Shown here piece by piece: positions 8,301 to 15,434 of a stretch of DNA of 23,634 bases. Every line of letters begins with the position of its first letter. Within the stretch, counting starts at the first letter, position 1. The notes under the pieces are model-generated. The model was not told where the DNA came from. It was given only the letters and a program-made list of their open reading frames with translations, and searched no databases. The stretch covers positions 1 to 23,634 of the forward strand of contig CAJTVB010000022.1 of the NCBI GenBank assembly GCA_910579755.1, written 5' to 3'. The position numbers and the translations under genes were made by a program. The stretch comes from an uncultured Acetatifactor sp. Its GTDB lineage: Bacteria > Bacillota > Clostridia > Lachnospirales > Lachnospiraceae.

Positions 8301-8680
8301 GCCTGCCATCACTGGGGAGCAAGCCGTCGCTGAGTGACTTTATCGATGCTTTAAGCGGCGGAACCGAAAAAATAGAGGAATCTTCGGGATTGCGCTACAG
8401 CGATTATTTGACGCTCCTGGTATATCTTGGCTTGAACAATCAAAAATATGCAGGCGGAATGTACCAGCGAATGGCGGATGTGATTGAAAAAAACATGGGA
8501 ATGATCACCGAAAAGGAAGATTATTCTTTAGAAAAAACACAGGTATATTTTTGCCTGTATGCAAAGCTTCGGGTAGAACCAATGATGCTGACGCTTCCTT
8601 ACTATTCGGAATATGTGGAGAATCCTGTTTTGAAGGAGGACTGGTGTACCTTTGAGGTGAAAGCGTTCAGAGGCTATTGA
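5366..8680 (+). CDS. Giant DUF5702-family Tad-associated surface protein
   Basis: About 1,104 residues. The N-terminus reads QNRGMISVFLIMIL with a membrane helix, resembling a TadE/TadG-like prepilin leader whose mature +5 position is Phe instead of Glu. After the helix comes DISRVWLGRGAAESAADL, typical of TadG-like and DUF5702 proteins of clostridial tad loci. A very long exported, mostly helical and charged middle (about 60-850) has likely coiled-coil stretches. A hydrophobic Ala/Ile-rich stretch near residues 914-958 is followed by a soluble tail. The first in-frame ATG is at 5351, but GGGGGA at 5355-5360 is correctly spaced only for the ATG at 5366. It is flanked by two TadE-like genes, so it is probably a pilus-associated or tip component, or an assembly scaffold. 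The exact function is unknown. Confidence 0.78.
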   Translation: MLQLRQNRGMISVFLIMILVPCMLVASIFVDISRVWLGRGAAESAADLTLNTLMTFYDYDLSQNYGLMGACQDIDQYYSAMSAYFDQALHSREVEDDEIQLLYQRVTKEIGGRFDNETISDLLRIQNGEMAEVSAVEGAHMRNSAILQKQIVEFMKYRAPIIIVQELAELLKTQQNKENVEDTEESAANKPMMEAQEAYYEAESELLAAANKSYWELRENYTDKTDADGFTPETLRTYAERLKAYRETYEEINGLMIKNLYNTAGLATYTRPNIRLDAHSYSKEDSSISYEAASETADSDDSDSSSKEYRVTASTVNTLTAELDTAIEEFVQKKDALTKAGRELMNRLPGVGDSDAYAIQWWVQMNTKINAFTGTNASKEVFKAGDKMIDAYAKVKAMLECVRDTDVPDSKWEEAQELKTKAEGLHTVYLTKDSDLNDEYLSTVRQLETVSLTHINQIKYTNLSVSVNGSSRMISDALKDISTDLKAIITQLEKYIASLNNVVDGNADLDIPSLQQIRDLIKAYGDKLDTWEAEAQNARTADGKNTEMSMDHQRTIEKIRSGAGNVDGYESEQIVKKIEPEELDALEIRLKNIRTQLEIMKNGIEKMVYGGTPVMDIADYNTFQSASAGQIREEDIPLTNRALNQYAAERFTGLFQPSSGEIAALKDLSDLAYSPVLHYKDDKDNVPALYHQYYQVFKDKRPADVNEKKNELDGKKNEGEERAKNIKNKSRYHGPSGRDLSESEKKADNTLPTGAVEIGKELINTMADLIGSLVLLDITDIRDKLYVTEYIMNMFSYGTFENENYFDLVKEAGKLGDLKLEGQAYKMVYQQAEYKGAPDKEKTWLSERPEDSYNKSLTNEMINADSHYAYQAEIEYILFGANNEGSVKSAYQVIYEIRYFLNLASAFANFWGTSTPNGVAVNAVASTLAAATAFIIPAPLVKAIILPILAVFETGKDMDRLEAGFPVELYKGKDDWWISLPSLGSKPSLSDFIDALSGGTEKIEESSGLRYSDYLTLLVYLGLNNQKYAGGMYQRMADVIEKNMGMITEKEDYSLEKTQVYFCLYAKLRVEPMMLTLPYYSEYVENPVLKEDWCTFEVKAFRGY

Positions 8681-8704
8681 ACATAGAAGTTTCGGTGGAA
8701 AAAT

Positions 8705-9958
8705 ATGAGAGAAAAGAAAGAACGAGGAGCGATAGTCGTTGAGGCAATCATCTCCATGACCAGCTTTATGTTTGCCATCATGATCATTTTATCGGTGGCG
8801 GATATTGCCTATACACAGAGCAAGATAGCCATAGCGCTGAATTCCGCGGCTAAGGAAATATCTCAGTATTGCTATTTGTATTACAAATTTCAGCTGGATT
8901 CGTTAAATGCCAAAGTCAAACGGGGAACAGAAGAAGCAGAAAAAATGGTAAATGACACTGTGGACGGATTGGGGCAGATGATGGATTCCTTCGGCGGGGC
9001 AGGAGGCGATTTTCAGGAGGACAATTTTACAAGTGCTGTGAACAAATTAGAAGCGGGAGCTACGGCTGCAAATCAAACGATAGGCAGTCTGGCAAAATCC
9101 ATTGCGGAAAATCCCAAGGGTTTTGTAGTGGGTATGGGAAAGCTGGCGGGCAGGGAATTGACTGAGGCCGCTAAGGTGTATCTGGGACAGAGTATGGCCA
9201 AGGTTTTTATGTCAAAAAATCTCAAGTCCTCTTCGGGGGATGAGCCGGACGCCTTTTTGCGAAGACTGCATGTAGCAGACGGAATGGACGGACTGGACTT
9301 TCACTATACCTCCCTGATGGCCTATGGTTCCTCTAACGAAATTCATCTGGTGTGTACTTATCGAATTCAGGTAATCAGGCTTCTGAATTTTGAGGTGGCA
9401 TTTACCTTCTGCCAAAGCGCTAAAACCATGGCATGGGGAGACGGGGTATCTATTGTTACGCCCAGAAGCATCTGGACCAGTATGGATAAATTTGCCAGAG
9501 GAAAATACATTGTGGCCAAGGAGAAAGAGGGATTTCATTATACATCTTCCGGCCATGGATTCGATGCCTTTGTGAATACCGGAGACAGGAACGAGTTTGT
9601 ATCGATTGTTTCCATGGATACCAGCAGCGCCAGCTACCAGGATGTAAATGGCATTAAAAACAAGCTCAGCGGGGATTTCAAAGCGCTGGAAAAAGGGGTG
9701 TCCAAGCTGGAGGATCCGATTACTGTTTTGCAGAATGGACAGGAAAAGAGCATTCCCTCTGATCCGGATACCAGAACTTATCGGCTGTTGTTGGTGATTC
9801 CGGAAGGAACCAGTCCGGAATATAAAGAAATGGTGAAGGAAGCTATCGCAGGATTGCAGGAAAAATATCCGGACAAAACCATCAGCGTGGATGTGAAGGA
9901 AGGGTATGGGACTTTAAGAGAAAAGACAGAAACGGAAAAAACGGAAAAGGAAGGGTAG
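8705..9958 (+). CDS. Second TadE-like pseudopilin with long exported domain
   Basis: This 417-residue protein has a canonical prepilin peptidase site: ERG followed by AIVVE, so cleavage after Gly8 puts Glu at mature +5, and a hydrophobic helix spans about 14-33. The remaining 380 residues form a long exported domain with a mixed helical first half (about 55-175) and a more globular second half. The C-terminus is Lys/Glu/Thr-rich and basic. It starts 24 bp after DUF5702 and ends 13 bp before the prepilin peptidase gene, so enzyme and substrate are adjacent. It is much longer than classical TadE (about 150-200 residues) and may fill the TadG position. Export and cleavage are well supported; the role is inferred. 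Confidence 0.75.
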   Translation: MREKKERGAIVVEAIISMTSFMFAIMIILSVADIAYTQSKIAIALNSAAKEISQYCYLYYKFQLDSLNAKVKRGTEEAEKMVNDTVDGLGQMMDSFGGAGGDFQEDNFTSAVNKLEAGATAANQTIGSLAKSIAENPKGFVVGMGKLAGRELTEAAKVYLGQSMAKVFMSKNLKSSSGDEPDAFLRRLHVADGMDGLDFHYTSLMAYGSSNEIHLVCTYRIQVIRLLNFEVAFTFCQSAKTMAWGDGVSIVTPRSIWTSMDKFARGKYIVAKEKEGFHYTSSGHGFDAFVNTGDRNEFVSIVSMDTSSASYQDVNGIKNKLSGDFKALEKGVSKLEDPITVLQNGQEKSIPSDPDTRTYRLLLVIPEGTSPEYKEMVKEAIAGLQEKYPDKTISVDVKEGYGTLREKTETEKTEKEG

Positions 9959-9971
9959 AAGGGCAGAGGCG

Positions 9972-10643
9972 ATGAAAATGCTGGTCTTCATGATATTATG
10001 CAGCATTCTGGCTAACGGAGCCGGGGCGGGATTGCTGCTTTGGGAAATCCGGAGATTGCCAGAACGGTATGGGCTGGGAGAAAATCGAAGGAGAAAGACA
10101 GGCGCCTGGATCTATGGGGTCAGTATGTCGGTTATTGCAGTTGGGATCTCTGTTTTTATATTTCTTTTCTATCAGGATAATTCTTTTCTATTTACCCTGA
10201 AACGGGTTACTATGCTGGCACTGCTCTGGCCGGTGGCCTATGTGGATTTTGTAACCTGCCGTATCCCCAACCGGTTTATTGCAGGAGGCTTGCTGGCCAG
10301 GGGTTCCATTCTGACAGCGGAGCTGATACTTGAGCAGGAAAATCTGCTGCCGGTGCTTTTGTCGGACGCGGCTGCCGGGCTGGCCTTTTTCCTGACAGCT
10401 GCGCTATGCGCTTTGATTGTGAAAAACAGTATCGGAGCCGGAGATATGAAATTATTTTTTGTGATGGGAACTTTTTTGGGATTGCAGGGAACCTGGGGGG
10501 CGGTTTTCCTTTCTCTGGTTGTATCCTTTGTTATTGCAGTGGTATTGCTGGTTACAAAAAAGAAATCAAGAAAGGATGCCATTCCCTTTGGACCGGCGCT
10601 GATGATCGGTACATATTGTTCAGTTTTTCTGACGGGAATGTGA
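9972..10643 (+). CDS. tadV: Prepilin peptidase (A24 aspartic protease, TadV/CpaA type)
   Basis: This 223-residue polytopic membrane enzyme cleaves the leaders of the Flp-like and TadE-like proteins of this operon. Both catalytic aspartates are visible: Asp92 in AYVDFVTCRIPN and Asp158 in the GAGDMK (GxGD) motif. About six hydrophobic segments are present, and PFGPAL near 206-211 matches the conserved C-terminal part of the family. There is no N-terminal zinc/methyltransferase domain, as expected for the short TadV/CpaA type. The SD GCAGAGGCG precedes the ATG. It is tightly packed between the second TadE-like gene and the WG-repeat gene. Confidence 0.93.
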   Translation: MKMLVFMILCSILANGAGAGLLLWEIRRLPERYGLGENRRRKTGAWIYGVSMSVIAVGISVFIFLFYQDNSFLFTLKRVTMLALLWPVAYVDFVTCRIPNRFIAGGLLARGSILTAELILEQENLLPVLLSDAAAGLAFFLTAALCALIVKNSIGAGDMKLFFVMGTFLGLQGTWGAVFLSLVVSFVIAVVLLVTKKKSRKDAIPFGPALMIGTYCSVFLTGM

Positions 10644-10653
10644 GGATAGGCAG

Positions 10654-11964
10654 ATGAAAAATTATAAGCTCATAGCGCCTGTGGTACTGGTAGTTCTGTT
10701 TGTCTTAGGTATATACCAGACCACAAATAACCGTCTGAAGGACGAAAAGCAGTACAATCAATATCTGGAGGAGGCCAGGGCATACGCGGCCCAGGAGATT
10801 GAGCTGTATGCGGGAGAAAATTATCAAAATGCATTGAATATGCGCCCGACCCTGAAATTATATCTGGAGATTGCTCATTTCTATCAGGATACCATGGGAA
10901 ACCACAGCAGAGCCTTGGAATGGGGAGAGAGAACGCTCACGGCTTATCCAAAGAGTCCCGAGTCTTACAACTTCCTGTTGGCCGCATATTTGAAGGATCG
11001 TGATCCAATGTCTTTTTTTGAGCTGTATGACACTATGCGGAATCGTCATGTAGTTTCTGCCGAAGCCGATGCGCTGTATCAATCAGTGGAGTATGAATAT
11101 TATCTGCAGGGTGAGTATGACGAAGTATCTGTTTTCAGCGGTGGTCTGGCCCCTGTCCGCAGGAATGAGACCTGGGGCTATAGTAATAGCAAAGGAAAGA
11201 AAAAGATCGGAACGATATATGCATATGCGGGTGCCTTCAATAATGGGATGGCTCCGGTGATCGATGCAGACGGCAGCGGATTCTTTATCGACAGCGATGG
11301 AAATAAAGTATTTGTGGTTGATACAGAGGAAACGGTTTCAGAATTGGGATCTATGTCTTCCGCTGATATTTATGCGGTAAACAACGGGAGAGAATGGAAT
11401 TACTATGATAAGTCCGGCAGACTGGTGATGGGAGGCTTTACAGAGGCGACGGCTCTGGCCAATGGCCTGGCTGCATGCAGAACACAGGAGGGCTGGCGGA
11501 TTTATGATGTATACGGAAACATACACATTGATGAGAAATTCGACGATGTGCTGACCGACGAGAAAAATATGGCTTACCGGAATGAAAGATTGTTTATTAA
11601 AAAGGACAGCGCAGTACAGATGATCGACGAGTCAGGAAAGCGGGTTGGCACACAGGATTATGAGGATGCCAGGATTTTTTTTGAAAACTCTTATGCGGCA
11701 GTTAAAAGCGGCGGAAAATGGGGCTTCATTGACAAAGAGGGGAATTGGTTCATAGAGCCTGCTTATGAGGATGCCAGAAGCTTTTCCAACGGCTATGCCG
11801 CCGTATGCCTGGACGGGATGTGGGGATTTATTAATCTGGAGAGGGAATTGTGTATTCCCTGTCAGTTTACCGCGGCAAAGGATTTTACGGCAAACGGAAC
11901 GGTATTTGTCCAAAATGGTACGATATGGTCGGTGTTGTTGCTTTATCAAAAGAATTACGGATGA
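10654..11964 (+). CDS. Membrane-anchored TPR-like/WG-repeat protein
   Basis: This 436-residue protein has one N-terminal membrane anchor (about 7-20), a helical tetratricopeptide-like segment (about 30-150), and then WG-type beta repeats with diagnostic motifs TWGY (173-176), KWGF (355-358) and MWGF (389-392), the last two in units of the GGKWGFIDKEGNW kind. The repeat part should lie outside the cell and form a beta structure for binding a ligand or surface protein. It begins 10 bp after the prepilin peptidase gene, so it is cotranscribed. It has no lipobox Cys. WG-repeat proteins are common in Lachnospiraceae but their function is not established; here it could sense or hold the pilus base. 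Confidence 0.75.
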   Translation: MKNYKLIAPVVLVVLFVLGIYQTTNNRLKDEKQYNQYLEEARAYAAQEIELYAGENYQNALNMRPTLKLYLEIAHFYQDTMGNHSRALEWGERTLTAYPKSPESYNFLLAAYLKDRDPMSFFELYDTMRNRHVVSAEADALYQSVEYEYYLQGEYDEVSVFSGGLAPVRRNETWGYSNSKGKKKIGTIYAYAGAFNNGMAPVIDADGSGFFIDSDGNKVFVVDTEETVSELGSMSSADIYAVNNGREWNYYDKSGRLVMGGFTEATALANGLAACRTQEGWRIYDVYGNIHIDEKFDDVLTDEKNMAYRNERLFIKKDSAVQMIDESGKRVGTQDYEDARIFFENSYAAVKSGGKWGFIDKEGNWFIEPAYEDARSFSNGYAAVCLDGMWGFINLERELCIPCQFTAAKDFTANGTVFVQNGTIWSVLLLYQKNYG

Positions 11965-12017
11965 GGTCGGTTCATTTGCACATTTTTGATTTTAAGAAAG
12001 ATTAGGATGGTGGGAAG

Positions 12018-13493
12018 ATGGAATTTTCATTTGAAACGAATGGTAGTAATACTTTTTTGGTATATAAGATCAGGCCTGAGGACAGGCTGGATACCATGAC
12101 GCTGGGAATGATTACAAATAACCGGATTCTCGGCCTGGCTCCGGCGCTGTATACTCAGATGAACACAGAGCGGTTTTTGAAATATAATGTAACAGCCAGG
12201 GTTACGATCAAACAGTTTTTGACAGGTGTGGTAAACAGGCGCAAGCTGTTGGGGATTTTTTCCAGTATTGCAGCCACGCTGTCCGCGGTTGAAGACTATA
12301 TGATAGATCAAAATACCCTGTTGATGGATATGGATTGGATTTATGCGGATGTAACCTCCTGTACGGCGGAGATGATATGCCTGCCGGTAACAACTGAGAC
12401 AGATTTGTTAGATGCAGGTCAGTTTTTTAAAAATATAATGTTCACCACACAATTCGACCAGACGGAGGATTGCGGTTATGTAGCGAGGATTATCAGTTTT
12501 CTGAACAGTGTGCCGGTGTTCGTGGCGGAGGATTTCAGGGGTATGCTGACGGAATTGGAAAAATCAGCCGTAGAATTGCACATGCAGAGCCAACACGTGA
12601 TAACAGAAGAAGTCAGACCGGCACATCAGCCGGCCTTCTGGTCTGTGGGACAAACTCAGCAGCCGTCTGTGGGACAGGATGTGCCGCCGCAGAGAGAAAT
12701 TTCCCAGGCGCAGCCGGAAGAAATGCCGGCTGTAGAATTACCGCCTGTAGAATTACCGTCTCAAGGAGAATCACAGGTAAAGGAAGAGCAGAATAAAGAA
12801 AAACAGGGTAAAGATGATCAGACACAAGAAAAGAGTATGTCTGTGTTATATTTACTTCAACACTACAACAAAGAAAATGCGGCGGCTTATAAGGCTCAGA
12901 AACAGGCAAAAAAGCATGTGCGTAAAGCAGAATCAAATTCCGGGAAAAAGCAGGATATCAGTTTTGGTTTTTCGGTTCCCGGGCAGCCTTCTTCCCAGAT
13001 GCAGCCCGCAGCGCAAATTAAGGTACAGCAGGCAGAAAATGACTCTTTGAGAAGGTCTGAACAGATCAAGGTCAAGGAACCTGTGATAGAGAGAAAGGAT
13101 CTGCCTGCAGGAGAAAACTTTGGAGAAACTGTCATGGCCGATGCAAATCCTTTCGGAGAAGATACAGTTGTACTGGTCAACACTCAAATCAATACGTTTA
13201 AACCATACCTGATTCGATGCAGCAATCAGGAAAAAATTTTATTGACGAAGCCGGTTTTTCATATTGGGAAGGAAAGAAGCTATGTGGATTACTGCATCAG
13301 CGGAAATACTACTGTCAGCCGCAGCCACGCGGACATCATTCAAAAAGGAGACCAGTGCTATATTGTGGACAATAATTCTACAAACCATACCTTTGTAAAC
13401 GAGGAGATGATTCCCAGCAACACGGAGGTACCTCTGACCCATGGAATGAAGATACGGCTTTCCAATGAAGAGTTTGAGTTTAAAACCTCTTGA
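12018..13493 (+). CDS. DUF6382-like N-terminal domain with C-terminal FHA phosphothreonine reader
   Basis: This 491-residue cytoplasmic protein has three parts. Residues 1-185 resemble the DUF6382 domain found in clostridial FHA proteins. Residues 190-390 are a disordered linker rich in Gln, Pro, Glu and Lys. Residues 395-488 form an FHA domain with the key motifs HIGKE (415-419), SRSHA (434-438) and NSTNHTFVN (453-461), which bind phosphothreonine peptides. Two short conserved-looking motifs, FGETVM (368-373) and GEDTVVL (380-386), precede the FHA domain and contain Thr residues that could be targets of the kinase encoded downstream. The SD GGTGGGAAG adjoins the ATG. The FHA call is strong; the N-terminal domain name is from memory of the family. 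Confidence 0.85.
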   Translation: MEFSFETNGSNTFLVYKIRPEDRLDTMTLGMITNNRILGLAPALYTQMNTERFLKYNVTARVTIKQFLTGVVNRRKLLGIFSSIAATLSAVEDYMIDQNTLLMDMDWIYADVTSCTAEMICLPVTTETDLLDAGQFFKNIMFTTQFDQTEDCGYVARIISFLNSVPVFVAEDFRGMLTELEKSAVELHMQSQHVITEEVRPAHQPAFWSVGQTQQPSVGQDVPPQREISQAQPEEMPAVELPPVELPSQGESQVKEEQNKEKQGKDDQTQEKSMSVLYLLQHYNKENAAAYKAQKQAKKHVRKAESNSGKKQDISFGFSVPGQPSSQMQPAAQIKVQQAENDSLRRSEQIKVKEPVIERKDLPAGENFGETVMADANPFGEDTVVLVNTQINTFKPYLIRCSNQEKILLTKPVFHIGKERSYVDYCISGNTTVSRSHADIIQKGDQCYIVDNNSTNHTFVNEEMIPSNTEVPLTHGMKIRLSNEEFEFKTS

Positions 13494-13501
13494 AGCGGCC
13501 C

Positions 13502-13530
13502 GTCTGCACTGCAGTAAATTGCGTGCAGAC
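13502..13530 (+). other. Hairpin between the FHA and PP2C genes
   Basis: GTCTGCAC (13502-13509) and GTGCAGAC (13523-13530) are perfect 8-bp arms. With a one-base bulge, the stem extends by GCA/TGC (13511-13513 and 13520-13522), leaving a 6-nt loop. No U-run follows. An outer GCGGC/GCCGC pair (13495-13499 and 13547-13551) could enclose it. It occupies much of the 90-bp gap ahead of the phosphatase and may set relative expression or mark an RNA-processing site. Confidence 0.5.
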
Positions 13531-13583
13531 AAACCGTCGGATTGCAGCCGCACAGGTAAAAAAATACAAAAGGTGCTATACAT

Positions 13584-14444
13584 ATGAAATTTATTGTTTC
13601 GGCCAGTACAGATGCAGGTAATGTGAGGACCACAAATCAGGATAGTATGAATGTACAGCTGCTGGAAATAATGGGCAGGCAGGTGGTATTTGCTGTTCTG
13701 TGCGACGGAATGGGAGGACTGCAGAAAGGGGAATTGGCCAGTGCCAGCGTTACTTATGCTTTTCGGCGCTGGAGCAGGGAAAAACTGCCGTTTTTTTTGC
13801 ATACGAGGCTTCAGGACAATGATATTCGCCGGGAGTGGAATGGAGTGCTTTCGGAATGTAATGAAAAAATCAGGCTGTACGGGAAAAGAAACGGAGCCAG
13901 CCTTGGCACTACGATTGCAGCTTTGATGATCACTCCGGAACGCTTTTATGCGGTGAACGTAGGGGATTCCAGGGTCTATGAGCTTCGAAAGCAGCTTCGG
14001 CAGATTACCAGAGATCAGACAATTGTGGCCCGGGAGGTCGAGCTGGGACATTTATCTCCGGAACAGGCGGAGCGTGATCCCAGAAGAAGCGTGCTGCTTC
14101 AGTGTGTGGGAGCTTTGGAAGAGGTTAGTGCAGAGTTCTATTTCGGGATCCCATATGAAGATACGGTATATATGCTTTGCAGTGACGGCTTCCGGCACAA
14201 GATTACGACGGAAGAAATTGGTGCGTGGCTGAAGCCTGACTGCATGAACAGTGCGGAGAATATGAAACAGAACGAGCAGAGATTGATCGATCTGGCCAGG
14301 AAACGGGGAGAACGTGATAATATTACGGTTGCAACAATAAGGACATATGGTAACACTGCAGGGGAAATGCGGAGAAAAACGATTGCTTCTATAGAAACCC
14401 TGGTGGATATCGGATATTGCAGCAGCGGAGAAATTATAGTGTGA
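13584..14444 (+). CDS. PP2C-family Ser/Thr protein phosphatase
   Basis: This 286-residue cytoplasmic phosphatase is of the PrpC/Stp type and would reverse the work of the Ser/Thr kinase encoded at 15415. All PP2C signatures are present: RTTNQD with metal-binding Asp20, CDGMGG (40-45, Asp41), GTT (108-110), NVGDSRVY (125-132), LCSDG (198-202, Asp201) and ERDNIT (243-248, Asp245). The last 30 residues extend beyond the usual fold. The ATG is preceded by AAAAGGTG at a good distance. Its TGA overlaps the GTG start of the decayed membrane-protein gene, showing that the latter was once translationally coupled. Confidence 0.95.
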   Translation: MKFIVSASTDAGNVRTTNQDSMNVQLLEIMGRQVVFAVLCDGMGGLQKGELASASVTYAFRRWSREKLPFFLHTRLQDNDIRREWNGVLSECNEKIRLYGKRNGASLGTTIAALMITPERFYAVNVGDSRVYELRKQLRQITRDQTIVAREVELGHLSPEQAERDPRRSVLLQCVGALEEVSAEFYFGIPYEDTVYMLCSDGFRHKITTEEIGAWLKPDCMNSAENMKQNEQRLIDLARKRGERDNITVATIRTYGNTAGEMRRKTIASIETLVDIGYCSSGEIIV

Positions 14445-15264
14445 ATAGTAGAAAAATATATGTATATAAAACATTATTTTGGATGCTTTTGGTAACAGGC
14501 GCAAGCGCCATATTGCTGTACTGCTTCAGTACGGGGATCAGCGGAAATGATTTTTGGTGGCATGCGAAGACGGGGGAATGGATTTGCAGCAATAGAGCCA
14601 TACCGAACAAGGATATATACTCCTGGTATGGAGTGGAGCATGGCTTTGACTGGCGGCAGACAGGTATTTCTTTATCCTTATACAAATATGGCAGATACTA
14701 TGATGCTGCACGCTGTCAGTGAATGGACGGCTCCGGATGCAAAAAATGTTGGAGAAATAATATGTTATTTTATTCCGGTATTTTTGCTGTGCTTCGGAAT
14801 TTTGTTTGGCAAACGGGATGTAAAGCTGAGGTTTTATATTTCAGCTTCGTTTTGGGCTTTTCCATATGGGCTTTCCTGCAGGATGAAAAATCCAGAAAGT
14901 ATTTGGGAAAAGGCGATACTGGTATGCTTCTCAATACTGCTTGCGGCAGGATGCTGCATAGGGGCAAAGGGGTGCTTTGATTTATGCGGATATTCCTGTT
15001 TTTATAGATGGGCGGGCGGATGTATATTCACAGAATGGCCTGCTTGGGGACGGGATCTCTCTGATGCTGATGCAACAGGTAAATTCTGAGGCTGAAACCG
15101 TGATATTTGATCCGGAAGAATTGATTGACAGGTACAATTTTGACGGATTTCTGATTGATGCAGGCCGTCCTCTATACGCCTATCTGAACAGTCATGAAGA
15201 GCGGTATGAAAAAGTGCTGGTAACAGAAACGGCGGCGTATTTTAGACGGCTGGAACAACAGTGA
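14441..15264 (+). pseudogene. Decayed polytopic membrane protein gene
   Basis: Three pieces in three different frames follow one another. Piece one starts at GTG 14441 (overlapping the PP2C stop) and encodes a membrane helix and the motif NDFWWHAKTGEWICSNRAIP, up to about 14680. Piece two (about 14670-14965) carries SEWTAPDAKN and hydrophobic helices. Piece three (about 14977-15264) has DIPVFIDGRADVYSQNG and a soluble tail. These N-terminal, middle and C-terminal motifs belong, as I recall, to one family of large bacterial membrane proteins (DxWWHLKTGEW type, GT-C-like). The total is about 820 bp, well below a full-length gene, so large internal deletions as well as frameshifts are likely. 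None of the pieces is likely to work alone. A sequencing error alone would not explain the missing membrane segments. Confidence 0.72.
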
Positions 15265-15275
15265 GGTATATCAAG

Positions 15276-15434
15276 ATGTATGTATGGACAAAAAGCGAAA
15301 TATTTCTGTATGGAGGCATTGTTGTTATGGCGGCGGCAGGTGTTCTGGCGATAATCTGTGCCGCAGCATTTACATGGACTGGCAGGAATCTGAAGAAAAA
15401 GCTGGAGCAGGAATATGGAAAGCCTCAGCGGTAA
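15276..15434 (+). CDS. 52-residue single-pass membrane protein
   Basis: A short open frame starts at ATG 15276 with GAGG (15263-15266) 9 nt upstream. It encodes a short polar N-terminus (MYVWTKSE), one membrane helix (about 9-35, rich in Ala, Val, Ile and Gly) and a basic C-terminal tail with KKKLEQEYGK. It ends at TAA 15432-15434, overlapping the kinase start by 20 bp, which implies translational coupling with the kinase. The hydrophobicity pattern, SD and overlap support a real gene. A role as a partner of the kinase or pilus platform is only inference; no family is recognised with certainty. Confidence 0.66.
   Translation: MYVWTKSEIFLYGGIVVMAAAGVLAIICAAAFTWTGRNLKKKLEQEYGKPQR

Noticed and set aside
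11976..12004. Promoter TTGCAC with a -10 before the FHA gene
   Set aside because: No hexamer at the right distance resembles TATAAT; AT-rich chance match.
13791..13798. T8 run in the phosphatase gene as a second phase-variation tract
   Set aside because: Eight T is within what AT-leaning coding sequence gives by chance, and it lies in Phe-Phe codons of a housekeeping-type enzyme; much weaker case than the G10 run.
14547..15089. Separate small membrane proteins in the 14.4-15.3 kb region
   Set aside because: The overlapping frames join into the order N-terminal, middle and C-terminal of one membrane protein and lack own SD sites, so a pseudogene explains them better.
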